Assembly (NCBI RefSeq): GCF_016859285.1 | Contig: NC_053406.1 | Location: 7,867,001-7,931,000, forward strand | Direction of reading: 5' to 3' | Length of the DNA stretch: 64,000 nt | Source of the DNA: Xiphias gladius | Taxonomy: Eukaryota; Chordata; Actinopteri; Istiophoriformes; Xiphiidae | Shown: positions 18,110 to 30,391 of the stretch, piece after piece | Position numbering within the stretch: position 1 is the first letter of the stretch | Layout: every line of letters starts with the position of its first letter | Notes under the pieces: model-generated | Told to the model about the DNA's origin: nothing | Databases searched by the model: none | The model's input: the letters and a program-made list of their open reading frames with translations, nothing else | Made by a program: the position numbers and the translations under genes

Positions 18110-21100
18110 ATGGAGTTGCTCCGTTTGTGGATGCCTGGTTTGGGCTCTGTGATATTTGCGGAAATCTCGTGGACTCTACCCATTAATCAGGATCAGCCGC
18201 TGAGGTCTGAGGATGTGGTGCTGGCTGAGGTGTGTGGGTAGATAACTGTCTTATGGTTTATATAAGAACCACATATGTTAGATTTAGATATCCATTAGAA
18301 CATTTTTATGGAGGCGACTTTTGTTTTGAAAAACCCATTGAGGAGCTCATTTAAAACTATTACAAACTGTAACCAAGACAAGTTTGTTACCTTGCCTATA
18401 CTTATGACAACTTATGTGGATTTGAATTGATTCCAATATGAAGGCTTAGCAGTATAACAGTATAATGCAGGTGTGTCATACGATTTTTTCAAGGGCACTG
18501 AATCAATATATTGATGTCAGAAATCCACTCATGTCTGCTCTTTGTCTACATTTCTTTTCAATAGCTTTCTTTGCTTTTATTATGGTTAGCCTCATCCCTG
18601 TCCCTCATGAAATGTAATAAAAACTTGAAGATATTTCTGAGAAATCTCCTCTGGTGGACACACAACTTTGTCATATTAATGTTGCAGAAAATGACTTGTA
18701 GACACAGTGAACAGTCCTGTATCAGAAAGTGCATCTGTTCTCATCAAACATGTGCTACAGTCGTACACTGTATAGTGTGGCAAAGAAAACATACAAAGCA
18801 CCATTTACAGTCTAAATATCTTTATGGCATCTCATACGAACATAGACCCTAACCCTCCAGACATAAACTTGTCTCAAAACAAAGCTACCTCGGGTGTTTT
18901 TATAACCTGAACGCCGGAAGCAGAGACAGAGTGCCAGCGAGACGGATTGGGTCCACATCAGCCATGGAGGAGAAGACCAGACATATGCAAAACTTCTTTG
19001 GTCTGAGAGAGATGGGACACCTGGACCCTCACACCCTGGATGTGATGAGGGAGCCCAGGTGTGGTGTGCCAGATGTGGAAAAACTGAATAGGCCTAAATG
19101 GAAGAACCACACCATCACATAAATGTGAGATGTCTTGTGTCAACTCAGAAACATGCTTAGTTTTCTAACTCATACCTTAATCATTCTGATTTTTACTGAT
19201 TGCCGTAAAATGGTAATTTTCTTGTACATTATTTGGATGTGTATCAGATTTCATTCTGCCAACAGAGGACATGGAGCTGCAGCTGTTGCTCCTTCTGTCT
19301 CACTTTCTGTTGGTCCATTTTTGTCACTGGCACGCAGAGTTGCCAAATACACTCCAGACATAAAGAGAGAGGATGTGGAAAAGTTCTTTTGTTCAGCCCT
19401 GAGGATGTGGAGCGATGCAGCACCACTGCGGTCATCCAGGTCAACCAAGGCACATCGGATATATTCTTCTCCTTCGCCTGCAGAAGTAAGTCTGCAAACC
19501 ACTTCTGAGGAGTTCTTATGTCGGTTAAAATACACTTAAAACAGAGTTCCTAACTATGGTTAATAATGCCAAAAAATATAGAGATGATGTGATCTTTTTG
19601 AAAAAGGGTTAACCAGATTTTCATATAAATCCTGATTCATTCACTCTTTCTGTTGTAGCTCATGGTGATGGACCTCGGGGTGTGCTGGCTCACGTCTTTC
19701 AGCCTGGAGGGGGCATGGGAGAACGGGCACTTTGATGAGGATGAAACATGGACGGCAGGGATAATGCAAGGTCCGTCTGTCAAAGCACGTTTGTGATTCT
19801 GTGAGAAGTGACATAATTTTCACAGAAAATACAACACAAAAGCTGATCCTAGACCACGAACCTGAACCCACCTTTTCAGACTTTATCTCAACCCTTGCTC
19901 ACACTTACTTATGTCTTGCTTAAAAAATGACTAAATAAATGAATAAAAATCTCTAAACACTTGCACTAGGGCACTGAACATGCTTCTAGTTATTCGTTTA
20001 AAAGGGACACAACTCCCAACTTTGGATGCACTTTCTGTAAGTCGCTTTGGACAAAAGCATCTACCGGATGAAACTGATGTAACGCACAAATTTGTTGCAG
20101 ATTGTGAAAAACAGTGCATTCTTGGTGCAATATTTTTTCTTGATTTGAATGAATATTTCCTTGCACATAAAATACCTCAAAAGATGTAAGTCAATTCTGA
20201 CCCACAGCAGGCACAAAGCTGTTGCATGGCTCTTTGTGGGTTGGCAGTCCTGGCCACATCAGTGAAGTCAGAGCAGGTGTAACAGGTGCCTTTGGCGGCC
20301 GATGGAAAGCTCCTGGTATGACATCACCGATGAAGACGCGGCCAGAAGTACACATGAAGCTTTCAAACGCACAGGCAGCACCGTGGCAACAGTTTTCAGC
20401 GTGGTCCTGTGCTCATTTACCTTTTCCATGGACTTTGTTGCTGTATTTCAGGTTACAGCCTGTGCGGTGTTGCAGCTCATGAGCTTGGCCACTCACTGGG
20501 TTCGACTCACTCTGCTATCATGTACACCAATCACAGGTACCAGGCAGTACATAGCACTCTCTATCCAAAGATGATGTGCTTGGGATCCAAACACTGTGCA
20601 GTGAGGAGCAAATTAAAAATGTAAACTTCTTATTCATTCAAAAATGGACTTACAGAGAAGATTGCTCAATAATATGTAATGTGTTCTAGGCTATTATTTC
20701 TCAGGACAGATGACCAAAAAAGTGGAAACCCAACTTTCCGTTTTGATGCAGCAGCTATAATTTGGAAATTAGATTGTTTTCTTTAAAAACAGGTACATTA
20801 TGGTTTAAATAATGTTCGCAAGCTAACTTCAGGTTGGTTGAACTGCAGCTGAGTCTACTTGTTGGTTCAATCCAGGTACATGTGGATGAGGAGAACACGG
20901 ACGACCTATTGGAATTTCCTGAGAGAGGGCCACAGCAGTACATATTTACAGAGCATCAGTTCTCACGTTGATGCTGCGTCTGACATCCCTGCCAAAGGCG
21001 TGGCGTACATATTCACTGGTAGAGTAATAGGCAGTCTGCAAGGCATCACTTAGGCCCTGTCAGCATGACAAGGCTGGATTTCCAGTGGGAGAGCACAGCG

Positions 21101-21973
21101 TTGCACACAAATTATAGCCTTGTGTAACTTAAGTGTTACAGTTCAAGCAATTGAGTTTGGCAGTGCTTGTGGTATGTTGCTGTTTTTCAAAGTGTCCCAA
21201 AATGCAGTGACACGGCTGTGTTTTTCCAGGTTATAAGTACTGGGTGGTTCAACAGCTTAAGATGAAAAGTCGTGCTGGCTCCATCTATGAGTACGTTTCC
21301 TCCTCTAGAATCAGGCAGGTTGATGCTGCCATGCATATCAGTGAATATGGGAAAACAGTCTTCAGAGGAGCAGAGTTTTATTACTGGTAACTTTTTTCAA
21401 ATGGCAACTCGGTTCACTTTTTTTTTTTTAAATTTCATTGACATCTGAAAGAAAACAAAAATAAACAAAAAACAGGAAAACTTACCCATTAAGTGACTGA
21501 AGATATCAAACTGTTAAAGTCTGCCACCTAGTGAGTTGTTTCATGCAGCCTTATTCGGTTTCAATGCCGTACTGAACAAATTAATTTCTTAGATTATACT
21601 ATAAATCATCTGGATGGATATTCAGTTTACTGTAATATAAGCCAAAAAAAAAAAAAAAAAAAGCAGCAAATTCACACGTTTTGGAAGCAGAACCAGTCAA
21701 AGTTTGATATTTTTGCTTGAAAAAGGACTCAAGTGATTAATTGATTATCAACTTAGAGTATCAACACAAATAATTAATCCACTAATATCAATTCTAAATT
21801 CAGTGACACTGTGAATTCTAGTATGAACTAGATGAGCAAAATGAATTGATCTGAATTATCCAACCTTGGGTATGATGAGCGCAGGAGAGGGATGGATGTT
21901 AACTTCCCCAGACTCGTCCAAGCAGAACGTCCCGGACTCCTGAGAAGGGTCAACACTGCCTTTAAGTTGCATG
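18110..21973 (+). pseudogene. Decayed fourth matrix metalloproteinase
   Basis: Remnants in MMP order: exon 1 18110-18229 (start and prodomain to VVLAE); exon 2 about 18883-19124 with cysteine switch EPRCGVPDV; exon 3 19338-19485; exon 4 19659-19770; exon 5 from 20452 with HELGHSLGSTH still intact; a hemopexin start near 20705; then 20876-21018, 21230-21386 and 21871-21973. Breaks: the Tyr codon of the usual ITYR at the end of exon 2 has become TAA (19120-19122). Exon 3 is 148 bp rather than 149, shifting frame. Exon 4 is 112 bp rather than 126, losing the YPFD metal-ligand segment. Exon 5 shifts frame after the Met-turn and lacks residues before it. The acceptors of exons 2 and 9 are not clean. 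Exon 2 is unsplit, as in the adjacent mmp20. The last exon may survive near 22040-22090 but is not convincing. The intact relative is unknown; it lies between mmp20 and the downstream MMP, so a local tandem duplicate is likely. Confidence 0.88.
20025..20084 (+). mobile_element. Fish SINE tail within the pseudogene
   Basis: A well-preserved copy of the teleost SINE 3' motif (TGTAAGTCGCTTTGGACAAA from about 20036) followed by a decayed TCTACCGGATGAA and TGATGTAA tail. It lies between remnant exons 4 and 5. No clear tRNA-like head or target duplication was found. Confidence 0.7.
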
Positions 21974-22702
21974 GTAAAAAAAAAATAAATAAATAAAAAA
22001 TATAAGTGACACAGTTTATGGTCATGAACTCTGTATAATGTGGACCTGACCAGCAGGATACAAATAGAATACAACTGAAATAGAAGTTGTAATTTCTTGT
22101 TTTTACCGTGTTGAGGTGGTAGACGGGTGGGGTTTACCGCACTGGACACACTTTTATACTGAAAATACCATGTTTTTCCCGGTTTTAGAACAAAACTGAA
22201 GTTACTGAAGTAGAAATTTTCTGTTTACAGTTTGACTTTATTGTTCACATTTCAGCTCAACATGAGGGGATAACAGACTTGATGCGAACACACACTTATG
22301 TGTGTTCAACATATGAAATGAAATAAAGATGGTCTTTTTTTTATTATTATTTTTTTTTTTTACTCTCATCATTTGAAACTGTTTTTGTTTGAGTTTCTAT
22401 TGACAGGTCACTTTTTTTTTTTTTTTTTTTTTAAATATTGTGGACTTCTTAAACTTTTGTTGTTTGGTTCAATTCAGCCTACTAAATACCCCTTAAAAAA
22501 ATGCAATTTAATGTACTTTAGGAAACCTCATGACTGCATGACATTAGTATACACAAAAGTTTGGCTAAGTTGTAAATCTGTATATGTATAAACAGGATGA
22601 GTTGTATTAAAGTGACCTCAATAACTCAATAAAATGTCATTTTTGTTCTTAAAAGTTCTCAGGTACTCAAAAAAGTTCAAAGATTTATGACACATCTTTG
22701 CT

Positions 22703-23229
22703 CTCCAGGGCAGTGGTGGAAGAATGTATTTAGATTCTTTACAAAAGTAAAAGCAGCAATATCCAAATTTAAAAATACTTAATTACAAATAAAAGTGGAA
22801 ATAATTAACAAAATGTACGAAGAATATAAGTAAAAGTACTCAGTATGAAGACAAAACTACTCCTGTCAACCATTATTAAAGATGCATTAACATGTTGGCA
22901 GCATTTCAGTGTTGTAGCTGGTTGCAGTGGATCTCATTTTAACAGCTTTATATACTGTTGGGTCACTTAATTTACTCTATTACAATCCAATGTACTTTAG
23001 ATGCTCATTATAGGTTTCTAAAATCTGAACCTGCAAAGTAATCAATAACTTCATATATCATTTAGATACAGCAGAGTAAAAACTACAATATTTGTCTCTG
23101 AAATGTAATGAAATACAAGTATAAAGTGTCATAAAATGGATATACTCAAGTAAAGCACAGGTGCCTCAAAACTATACCGTAAGTACAGTACTTGAGCAAA
23201 TGTAGTTACTTTACACCACTGCTCCAGGA
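22703..23229 (+). mobile_element. hAT-like non-autonomous DNA transposon with 8-bp target duplication
   Basis: The element body is 22711-23221 (511 bp). It begins CAGTGGTGGAAGAATGTA and its right end, reverse-complemented, begins CAGTGGTGTAAAGTAACTAC after one base (G at 23221). Flanks are CTCCAGGG (22703-22710) and CTCCAGGA (23222-23229), matching at 7 of 8 positions. An 8-bp duplication and CAGTGGTG-type ends are hallmarks of the hAT superfamily. The interior, rich in AGTAAAAGTACT-like motifs, matches a repeat common in percomorph genomes. No transposase frame is present. Confidence 0.82.
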
Positions 23230-24050
23230 TCATACTTTTTCTCTTTGCAAACAAGGAGACATGTATATTTTATTTTTTTATCAGACAAACAGATACATAA
23301 GTAGGAACTCAGTCCACTATAACATGACCTTTAGTCGCCCTGAAAAGCCTATTAACGTTGGGTAAATGCGCACAGCATGCTCGTGTTTACCGAACAAACT
23401 GGACTGTGGTCAGTGTAAGTCACAAGATTATCACAAAGCACAAGAGAACGACGTTAAAAAAAAAAAAAGAGTTTTTATTGACAGACTTGCTGGGAGAAAC
23501 GGTGTGCTGCTGTTAAGGAAACACTTTTGTATTTTGTTCAAGTCTCCGTTGAGTTGAGTGTCAGTTTGTAGGTGGATGTTCCCGTTGTTTTTCCGCCAAA
23601 CGCCAGAATACAAAATTGGCAATTTAAAGAAATAAGCTGCATTTAAATTGGATGCTCTTCGCTATTGCAGCTTAGTGTTTGAGTTTGGCTGATATAGAAC
23701 ACGCATCTACAGTATAAAAAATATAATACTCAAATGTGACAAATGATACAAAAGTATCACATAAAAAAGAAAATGGAAAATGTTAAAGGTGGGTTGAAAG
23801 CTGAAAGCCTCTCACTAAAGAAGACCACAGACCAAAACACAATCTAACAACTTCACAAATGTTTCAAAAGTGAAGTTAAACTGATCTTATCATCTCCTCC
23901 CCCTGTGTTATCATAGGGGCCCCTCTTTACTCTCCTTCCCCCTCTGGCAAAGGGGGCTTGTCTTAACATTTACTGGAAAAGCTCTTATTCAGCTTCTATC
24001 AGAACAATACAAACCTCTGGCTGTCACGGCTGCCCTCATTAGAGGAGAGC
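23230..24050. other. Spacer upstream of the third intact MMP
   Basis: About 800 bp without an exon. A purine/pyrimidine-rich, more GC-rich block at 23890-24050 immediately precedes the first exon and probably contains the promoter, but no TATA box or consensus AP-1 site is evident there. Confidence 0.4.
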
Positions 24051-24052
24051 GA

Positions 24053-27000
24053 ATGGAGAGAAGAAAACATTTGAACAAGATGTCTCTCACTGATCTTTGG
24101 ATAGTGCTGCTGGGCTGTTTAGCACTTTGTCAAGCGGCACCTACCATCGCCCCAACGGTTTCACCAGAGGACCAAGACCTTGCCGAGGTAATGCAGCATA
24201 TGTTCTGCATGTATATTAGCAGTCAGCAGCTATCAGTCGTACGCAAGACATACAGTGGGTGAGACTAATAGACTTTATACTCAGATTGTGTAGGCAGGTA
24301 ATAAGCACCATTGTTATCATCTCTTGCTAAAAGCATGTTTCCTCTCCCTGTGTCAGGGATATCTCTCTCAGTTCTACACTGACGTTGGGATGGCAAACTC
24401 CTCGGTGCGAAGCATCACCAACGACTCCTTCAGCCAGGACCTACAGGCCATGCAGGCTTTCTTTGGCCTGGAGGTAATTACAATGAATGAAATCATTTAT
24501 TTTTAGCAGTAGTCTTTACACCTGAGTGAGCCGGGATGAAGAAAGAGAACCTGAACTCTGTGGAAATTATAAGCATTTGGATGTCATTTCATAGTTATGA
24601 ATATGAATATATAATTATGGATATGGAAAACCTTATTTCAGTTTCATGGTTTGAAAACATAAAACATGAGAAAGTTGTCTAAAATATAATATGACTGCTA
24701 ATAACTTCAGCACTGACAATGGATACATACAAGGAATTATTAAGCAGACGACAAAATGTCGACATGTTTCAAACTTCACTTTAAGAATCACCCTGTTGTT
24801 GTTACCTCATTTCATCTTCTGACCACCAGGTGACTGGCGTCTTGACCAAAGAGACAGTGGAGGTGATGAAAGCACCGAGATGTGGCGTGTCAGACATCAG
24901 CCGATATGGACACTTCTATGGAAAACCCAAATGGAGGAAAAGGCTAATTACATACAGGTAAGTGGACACTTGGAGGTTCTTATATTGTCGGTACTTTAGT
25001 TACATTTCAGGTGGCTTAATATATATATACATGACTGGCGTGATAATAACAACAACAACGATGATGATGATAACTATATATCATTTATACAGGATCACTC
25101 GGTACACTCCAGATCTGACCAAGAGTCAGGTGGATGCAACCATTGCTCGGGCCTTCCAACTCTACAGTGATGTCATCCCGCTGGACTTCAAACAGGTCTA
25201 CACTGGCACTGCGGACATCATGATCCTCTTCAAGGGCGGAAGTCTGGATGAAATAAGAGATTTTTAAACACATTCTCAACCTCTCTGCATGCAGGTCGGA
25301 CTCTTAAATTACAGATTACATTATCTTCTTTGTGCTACTGCAGATCACGGGGACTTTTACCCTTTTGACGGAGCGGGTGGGGTCTTGGCTCATGCTAACT
25401 CTCCTGGACAGGGTCAGGGGGGGGACACACACTTTGACGATGATGAAACTTGGACTCTTACCCAGAGAGGTGACTATACTCCACCATGTTATTTTACTAA
25501 AGCGGAAGCCGATGAGTTCTGAATAAGGGCTGAAAACTGTTTGGTGTGTGAAAAAAAAAAAAAGCCTCTATATTCATCAGAATTTTTACTAAATGCTGTA
25601 AATTACCCTAATTTGTCTCTAAAAAAATAAATACCTGCATGAAAAAGCAAATGTACTGTATAGTATGTAATACAATGTGTCAGACCTACTTCGTTGTTAT
25701 TGTTGTGTCCAGGTGTGAATCTGCTGTTGGTGGCGGCACACGAGTTTGGCCACGCTCTGGGCCTGGATCACTCCAGGGACAGACGTGCACTGATGTACCC
25801 CACCTATCAATATGTCAACACACACGGGTACAGGCTGCCGGACGATGACAGGCGTGGGGTCCAAGCCCTTTACGGTAAGAAAAAACCAAGCTGAATTTTT
25901 GAACTTCAAATATGGCTTTATCAGTACCAAAAGACAGAGACCTCTACTGAACCGCTAAACAACCGACTTGTCCATACAGTGAATGGATCCATTCTATATT
26001 TATTATGGCTTGTATGCTTGAGAGCCAGGCTGATTTTAAACACGAGTTCAAGCCCAGAGCATAAATGTCTCTAAAAGTGCATCATTTAGTTTATTTGTGT
26101 TCATGGTCGTTTGCTGTAGGATGACTGATGATCATAGTTTAGTTACTCTTGATTTTACCACTCCATCTCCCAGGAAGCCGTACACCAGTGCCCACAACTG
26201 AACCAAAACCAAAACCACCTCCTGGTCCAAAACCTGAGCCAGAGCCAGAGGAGCCAACAGAAAAACCAGACTCAGACCCGCAGCCCAACCCCCGAGATGA
26301 GCAGTGCAGCCGCGGGCTGGTGTTTGACGCTGCTACCTCCATCAGTGGAGACCTGTACTTCTTTAAAAACGGGTAGATACTGAACACATTATAATCAGTG
26401 CATTTATGTTTAACATGAATCCTACATTTTTTTTACATTTCAATTTAAATTCCTTACTAGATACTACTGGAGAAAGAGTTCAGCTTTCCAAGGAATCCGT
26501 TTCACTAAAGTGGGCACAAAATGGCCTGGGATCAGCTATGTTGATGCTGCCTTTGAAGTCCCACACAGCAATGTGGTTTATCTGTTTGAAGGTGATTTTC
26601 ATAGGGTTTTTTTGCATTTGAATATTGATTGTAGTCAATTCAATGGGTACTCTGAAGCTGTACTGATAACTGCATGATATAATAACCTCCAACTGTTTCT
26701 CTACAGGTCAACAATACTGGGGCATAAGGGCTTATGCCAAGACAATATTGTCAGGCTATCCAAAGCCTATCACCAACCTCGGCCTCCCATCCTCGGTCAG
26801 TAAGGTTGATGCAGCCGTTTATGTGCCAACTACCAGAAAAACGCTAATTTTTGTGAATAACCAGTATTGGAGGTGAGTGTTGGTCATGATTTAATTTTAT
26901 TTTGTTATTAAAATGTCACGTACCTGTTGGATTTTTAGTGGATAAAAATGAAAATAACTGAGGACTGAACACTGAAATATTCACTTGGTACGGCTACATA

Positions 27001-27644
27001 CCTAGAAAGCATCTATAATTGTCTCACTTTTCTCTCTTGCAGCTATGATGAGAGCAGAAACCAAATGGACTTTGGATACCCGCGATATATCACTTGGGAT
27101 TTCCCTGGCATTGGCTCCAAAGTAGATGCAGCCTTTGAGAATTATGGTGAGAAATTTTAATTCACATTTAACCTATTTTATACAAATCAAGAATCCCCTT
27201 TGGTTAGAATGACAGAAAAAAAATTATGCATTTTATCGAAAGCTACAATAATCAGTATTTTTACATTAACAACATAATTTAACATTTCCATTTATTTGGT
27301 TTCTTGAAACATGATTTCTAACGAATGGTAATGTTACTCCATATCTGCTGGACGTTTAAATAGGCAACTGTTTGCTATCATGTTCGCCATATTATAAGAC
27401 AACTGTGATATAAGTTGTCTGTGATATAATGTGAATTTTATGTTTGCAGCTTGTTGTACTGCCAAAGTGTCAAAAAAGGGTTAATTTGCCTGTGAATTCA
27501 GCTGCATAGTTGCCTAAAAACTGAATCTTCCCTCCCACAGGATATCTATATTTCTCAGATGGCGCCAGACAGAGTGAATACTACCTGCCACACAAGAGAG
27601 TGATGCGTGTACTGCTCAACTACGGCTGGCTCAACTGTTACTGA
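24053..27644 (+). CDS. Secreted matrix metalloproteinase with long Pro/Glu/Lys hinge, complete, 11 exons
   Basis: Exons: 24053-24187, 24357-24473, 24830-24957, 25093-25241, 25344-25469, 25713-25874, 26174-26372, 26461-26591, 26707-26872, 27043-27146, 27541-27644; one frame of 506 residues. A second in-frame ATG at 24080 (497 residues) has a better Kozak context and directly precedes the hydrophobic signal. The cysteine switch reads APRCGVSDI (Cys102), with Ser for the usual Pro. Zinc site [11 protein letters not shown] (His228, 232, 238; Glu229), then ALMYPTY. Residues about 273-316 form a hinge of repeated Pro-Lys and Pro-Glu, much longer than in its neighbours. The hemopexin domain runs from Cys317 to Cys505, with one residue (Tyr) after it. 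A usually conserved Trp before SDV is Tyr (QLYSDV). The exon 4 donor (GTCTGG) is weak but preserves length and phase. It could be fish mmp30 or a second mmp13-type gene; I do not assign a symbol. Substrate unknown. Confidence 0.88.
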
Positions 27645-29800
27645 GACACAACTGGTCTATGCCCTAAATGTAACTGCAGTTGGCATGCATTTCATGAATG
27701 AGTCTTGTGAATAACACAATTTTTTTTTTTTTGTGATGTGGAGAACAGTTCTTAGAGACAGATGCTGTTTCATAGTCTAACTACTGCTTGAGTGCTGACG
27801 AATAGCAAATAAGTCAAACTGAGCCAAAGGTCAGTGAATGTTTATCATTTGATCAATTCTGTAAATAATCTTTGACCTGTTTTAAAATGCTTCTGGTTCA
27901 TTTTTTTGGGTAGGGGAACTTGCAAAGGAATGTGCTGATGGTGAATGTATTCGCTAGGAGATGTTTACTCATGTTAGTGATGCTAAATTGCACAACTTTG
28001 GGTGTAAAACAAGGGGTTTAAAGTTGTCCTCTGAACACATCCCAGGGTTACAATTAAATGTTAAAATGGAGTTATGCAAAAGCTCCCCTGCAATTCCACT
28101 CTCCCCTTTAGCCATAATATGGCCCAACATGCAGGATTTTCTTATTTGAATATACCAACTTTGGTTACACAGTAAAAAAAAAAAAAAAAAAAAACTGCAA
28201 AGAATTTAAGCCATTAGTTATTCTTCATCATGTCTGGACTATTATGTTGTGAAATAACCCTGTCTTTTGCATGGATGCTGCAATTTTAGAATTAGTACCA
28301 CAGGGTTTGTTTAGCCACATAAGAGGAGATCCAATATAGAAGGAGAGCTGAGTCACCTCTGTGTCATAGACACGGATAAATTAAGGATTTTATAGCTTGG
28401 TGTTGCATGTGAGCACAAAGTAGAATCCAAGGTTGAGGCGCCAAAAAAACACAGGCCAAGGAGGTAATAGAGTGCAGAAGATACAATTACTGAGAATAGG
28501 GCAGGTTTAAAGGGCTGGTTCACCAAAGTTACGACAAGATATTTTCTCCCATTTCTGTAGTGGTACTCAGTCATACAGATAGACTGGGTTTTATTTGCCT
28601 AGGTTTTGAGATATCTTCTTCCACTCCAATGCAGTGGAGGTGAATGGGATTTTATTTGTGTCGTATTTACAGCATTATGCAGTAGCAAAATCTCTTTCCA
28701 GAAACAATATGTCCCCATATTCCAGATAATCTGCATTGACCTCCACTGAACAAGGGAGGAGGCAGAAACATTGAATATCTCAAAACTCTAGCAGATAAAA
28801 CCAACACTATCTGCATGGCTACATACTACAGGGGAAAGACTTTATTTAGTCATGATTTTTGGTGGTCTTAAGAAAAGACTGATTGGAAATAACTGTTGAA
28901 TACCCATTTAAGGGAAAGCTAACCCTTTTATTGCCTGTCACCATGACAGAATGACAGAAAATAGGCAATAGTTGTAGTGTAATTTATTTTTCAGTACACA
29001 GCAAATGAGCCCAGTTTGTCCTAATTTCTGAGAGTCAACCATGAATTTAAAGGCCTTTTTGTATTCTACTGCGGGTAAATCCTTCCTAGATGTAGGTGTA
29101 GCATATTATTGCTCTTCAAGATGTCCCTTTAATCAGTGTATTGTTCCCTGCACAATAAAACCACCACACAAACATTGAGGTATGTACCACATATTATAGA
29201 TCATTTTGCACTAATGAATGATTTGAGGAACGTTATGATTTGGAAACACTGATGGTGCCAGAAAGAGGAAAAAGGGGAACATCGAAGTAAAGACAATGTG
29301 ATTCAAGAGTTATCTTGACCCTAAAGAGAGTTTTTCAGATCACCATGTTATCAGTAAACTTGCAGCTGCAAGAGCAGAAGCACAGGTGCATGGTGTATAG
29401 AGATCTATGGCAGTAGTTATCAAAACTCCACAGGTGAGTACCTTAACACCATCACTGGGACAAAGAAACATTAATCATCCTTAAGTGCGTCTACAAATCC
29501 TGTGACCTGGATGAGAGGTAATTACGAGAAACAGTTACAGTACTCAGAAGCAAGTTATCATAAGAGGAGGAAAGACTGCTAAGAACACTTAAAGAGTAAT
29601 TTAAGACAAAATACACCCAATTTAGATTTTTTTTTTTTTTTGCACCGTAATTTGTACAACCACAGGGTTTGAAATAATTTCTGAACATCAGTCACAAGCT
29701 CAGAATTTTACTGACTGATTTCCATTTAAAACCTCCCACTGTGTCCATAACTCTAGAGGCAAAGCTGGCATTTTATCACTTCTCTAATTCTGACATTACT
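27645..29800. other. Intergenic region between the MMP cluster and tbrg1
   Basis: No exon recognised. It includes the upstream MMP's 3' UTR, whose polyadenylation site I could not place: the first clear AATAAA is near 29153, far downstream. A 21-bp poly-A lies at 28174-28194. A decayed repeat at 28506-28912 is listed separately. Confidence 0.45.
28506..28912. mobile_element. Decayed percomorph-type interspersed repeat
   Basis: The left end (TTAAAGGGCTGGTTCACC) and the reverse complement of the right end (TTAAATGGGTATTCAAC) are loosely similar. The left end resembles the 'AAAGGGATAGTTCACC' start of repeats frequent in percomorph genomes. The internal CTCTTTCCAGAAACAATATG resembles the same family. 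It looks like an old non-autonomous DNA element. Family assignment is from memory of such repeats, not from a search. Confidence 0.45.
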
Positions 29801-29815
29801 TTGTATGTCTTGAAA

Positions 29816-29829
29816 ACCGGATATCCGGT
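29816..29829. promoter_or_regulatory. 14-bp perfect palindrome with paired ETS-like cores upstream of tbrg1
   Basis: ACCGGATATCCGGT is its own reverse complement and holds two inverted CCGGAT cores. It begins a CpG-richer block (about 29816-30130) with further CCGG sites before the first tbrg1 coding exon, consistent with a housekeeping-type promoter. A probable non-coding first exon may end at 30132 (TTGAG then GTGTGT). Confidence 0.4.
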
Positions 29830-30391
29830 AAAGGTGCTCTAGGTAAAAATGTCCGGTGGGAGGCCACTGCCTTTATCCGTTATCGATTTTTAAAAAAAAA
29901 ATGATTTTTACCGTCGATACTCGCGCTTTGAACCACATTGAACCATAAACATTTACTGTGTATACAGCTCCACAGTATCAGCTGTTGCTAGCTGGTTAAT
30001 GTTAGCCTTTAGCTTCTCTGCATGTAAACAATGCGGTGAAGACGACTGAGGTTCCGGTTGACACACGGAAACAAACAATCCGGAGCACGAACTGACAGAA
30101 GTGGGCTTGTTGGTTTGCTCCAGAACCTTGAGGTGTGTGTTGTTGCTTCTACATAAACGTTATTCTTGTATTTTATGTTATTAACAGCTGTGAGCACTTA
30201 GCGAGTCTTAGCTTAACTATAACGGAATATGCAGGTCTCTGTTTTGGTTTTGCCTTCCTTAAAGTCTTATTGTTGTCAATGTTATTCTGGCTGAGTGTAT
30301 GAGGCATCTGTAGACAGAAAGATGAACTGGATCGTAAGTGTCTCGTTAACGTTTGTTCTCTCCAGTCGGCAGAGGTCCGTCCCTGTCTCCT

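Noticed and set aside
22020-22095. Last exon of the MMP pseudogene
   Set aside because: A GPDQQ-like fragment followed by an NRIQLK-like stretch is suggestive, but no frame or closing Cys is convincing, so it was left outside the pseudogene boundaries.
30319-30365. Mini-exon ATGAACTGGATC with GTAAGT donor before tbrg1
   Set aside because: The following intron would be only about 32 nt, too short for vertebrate splicing.
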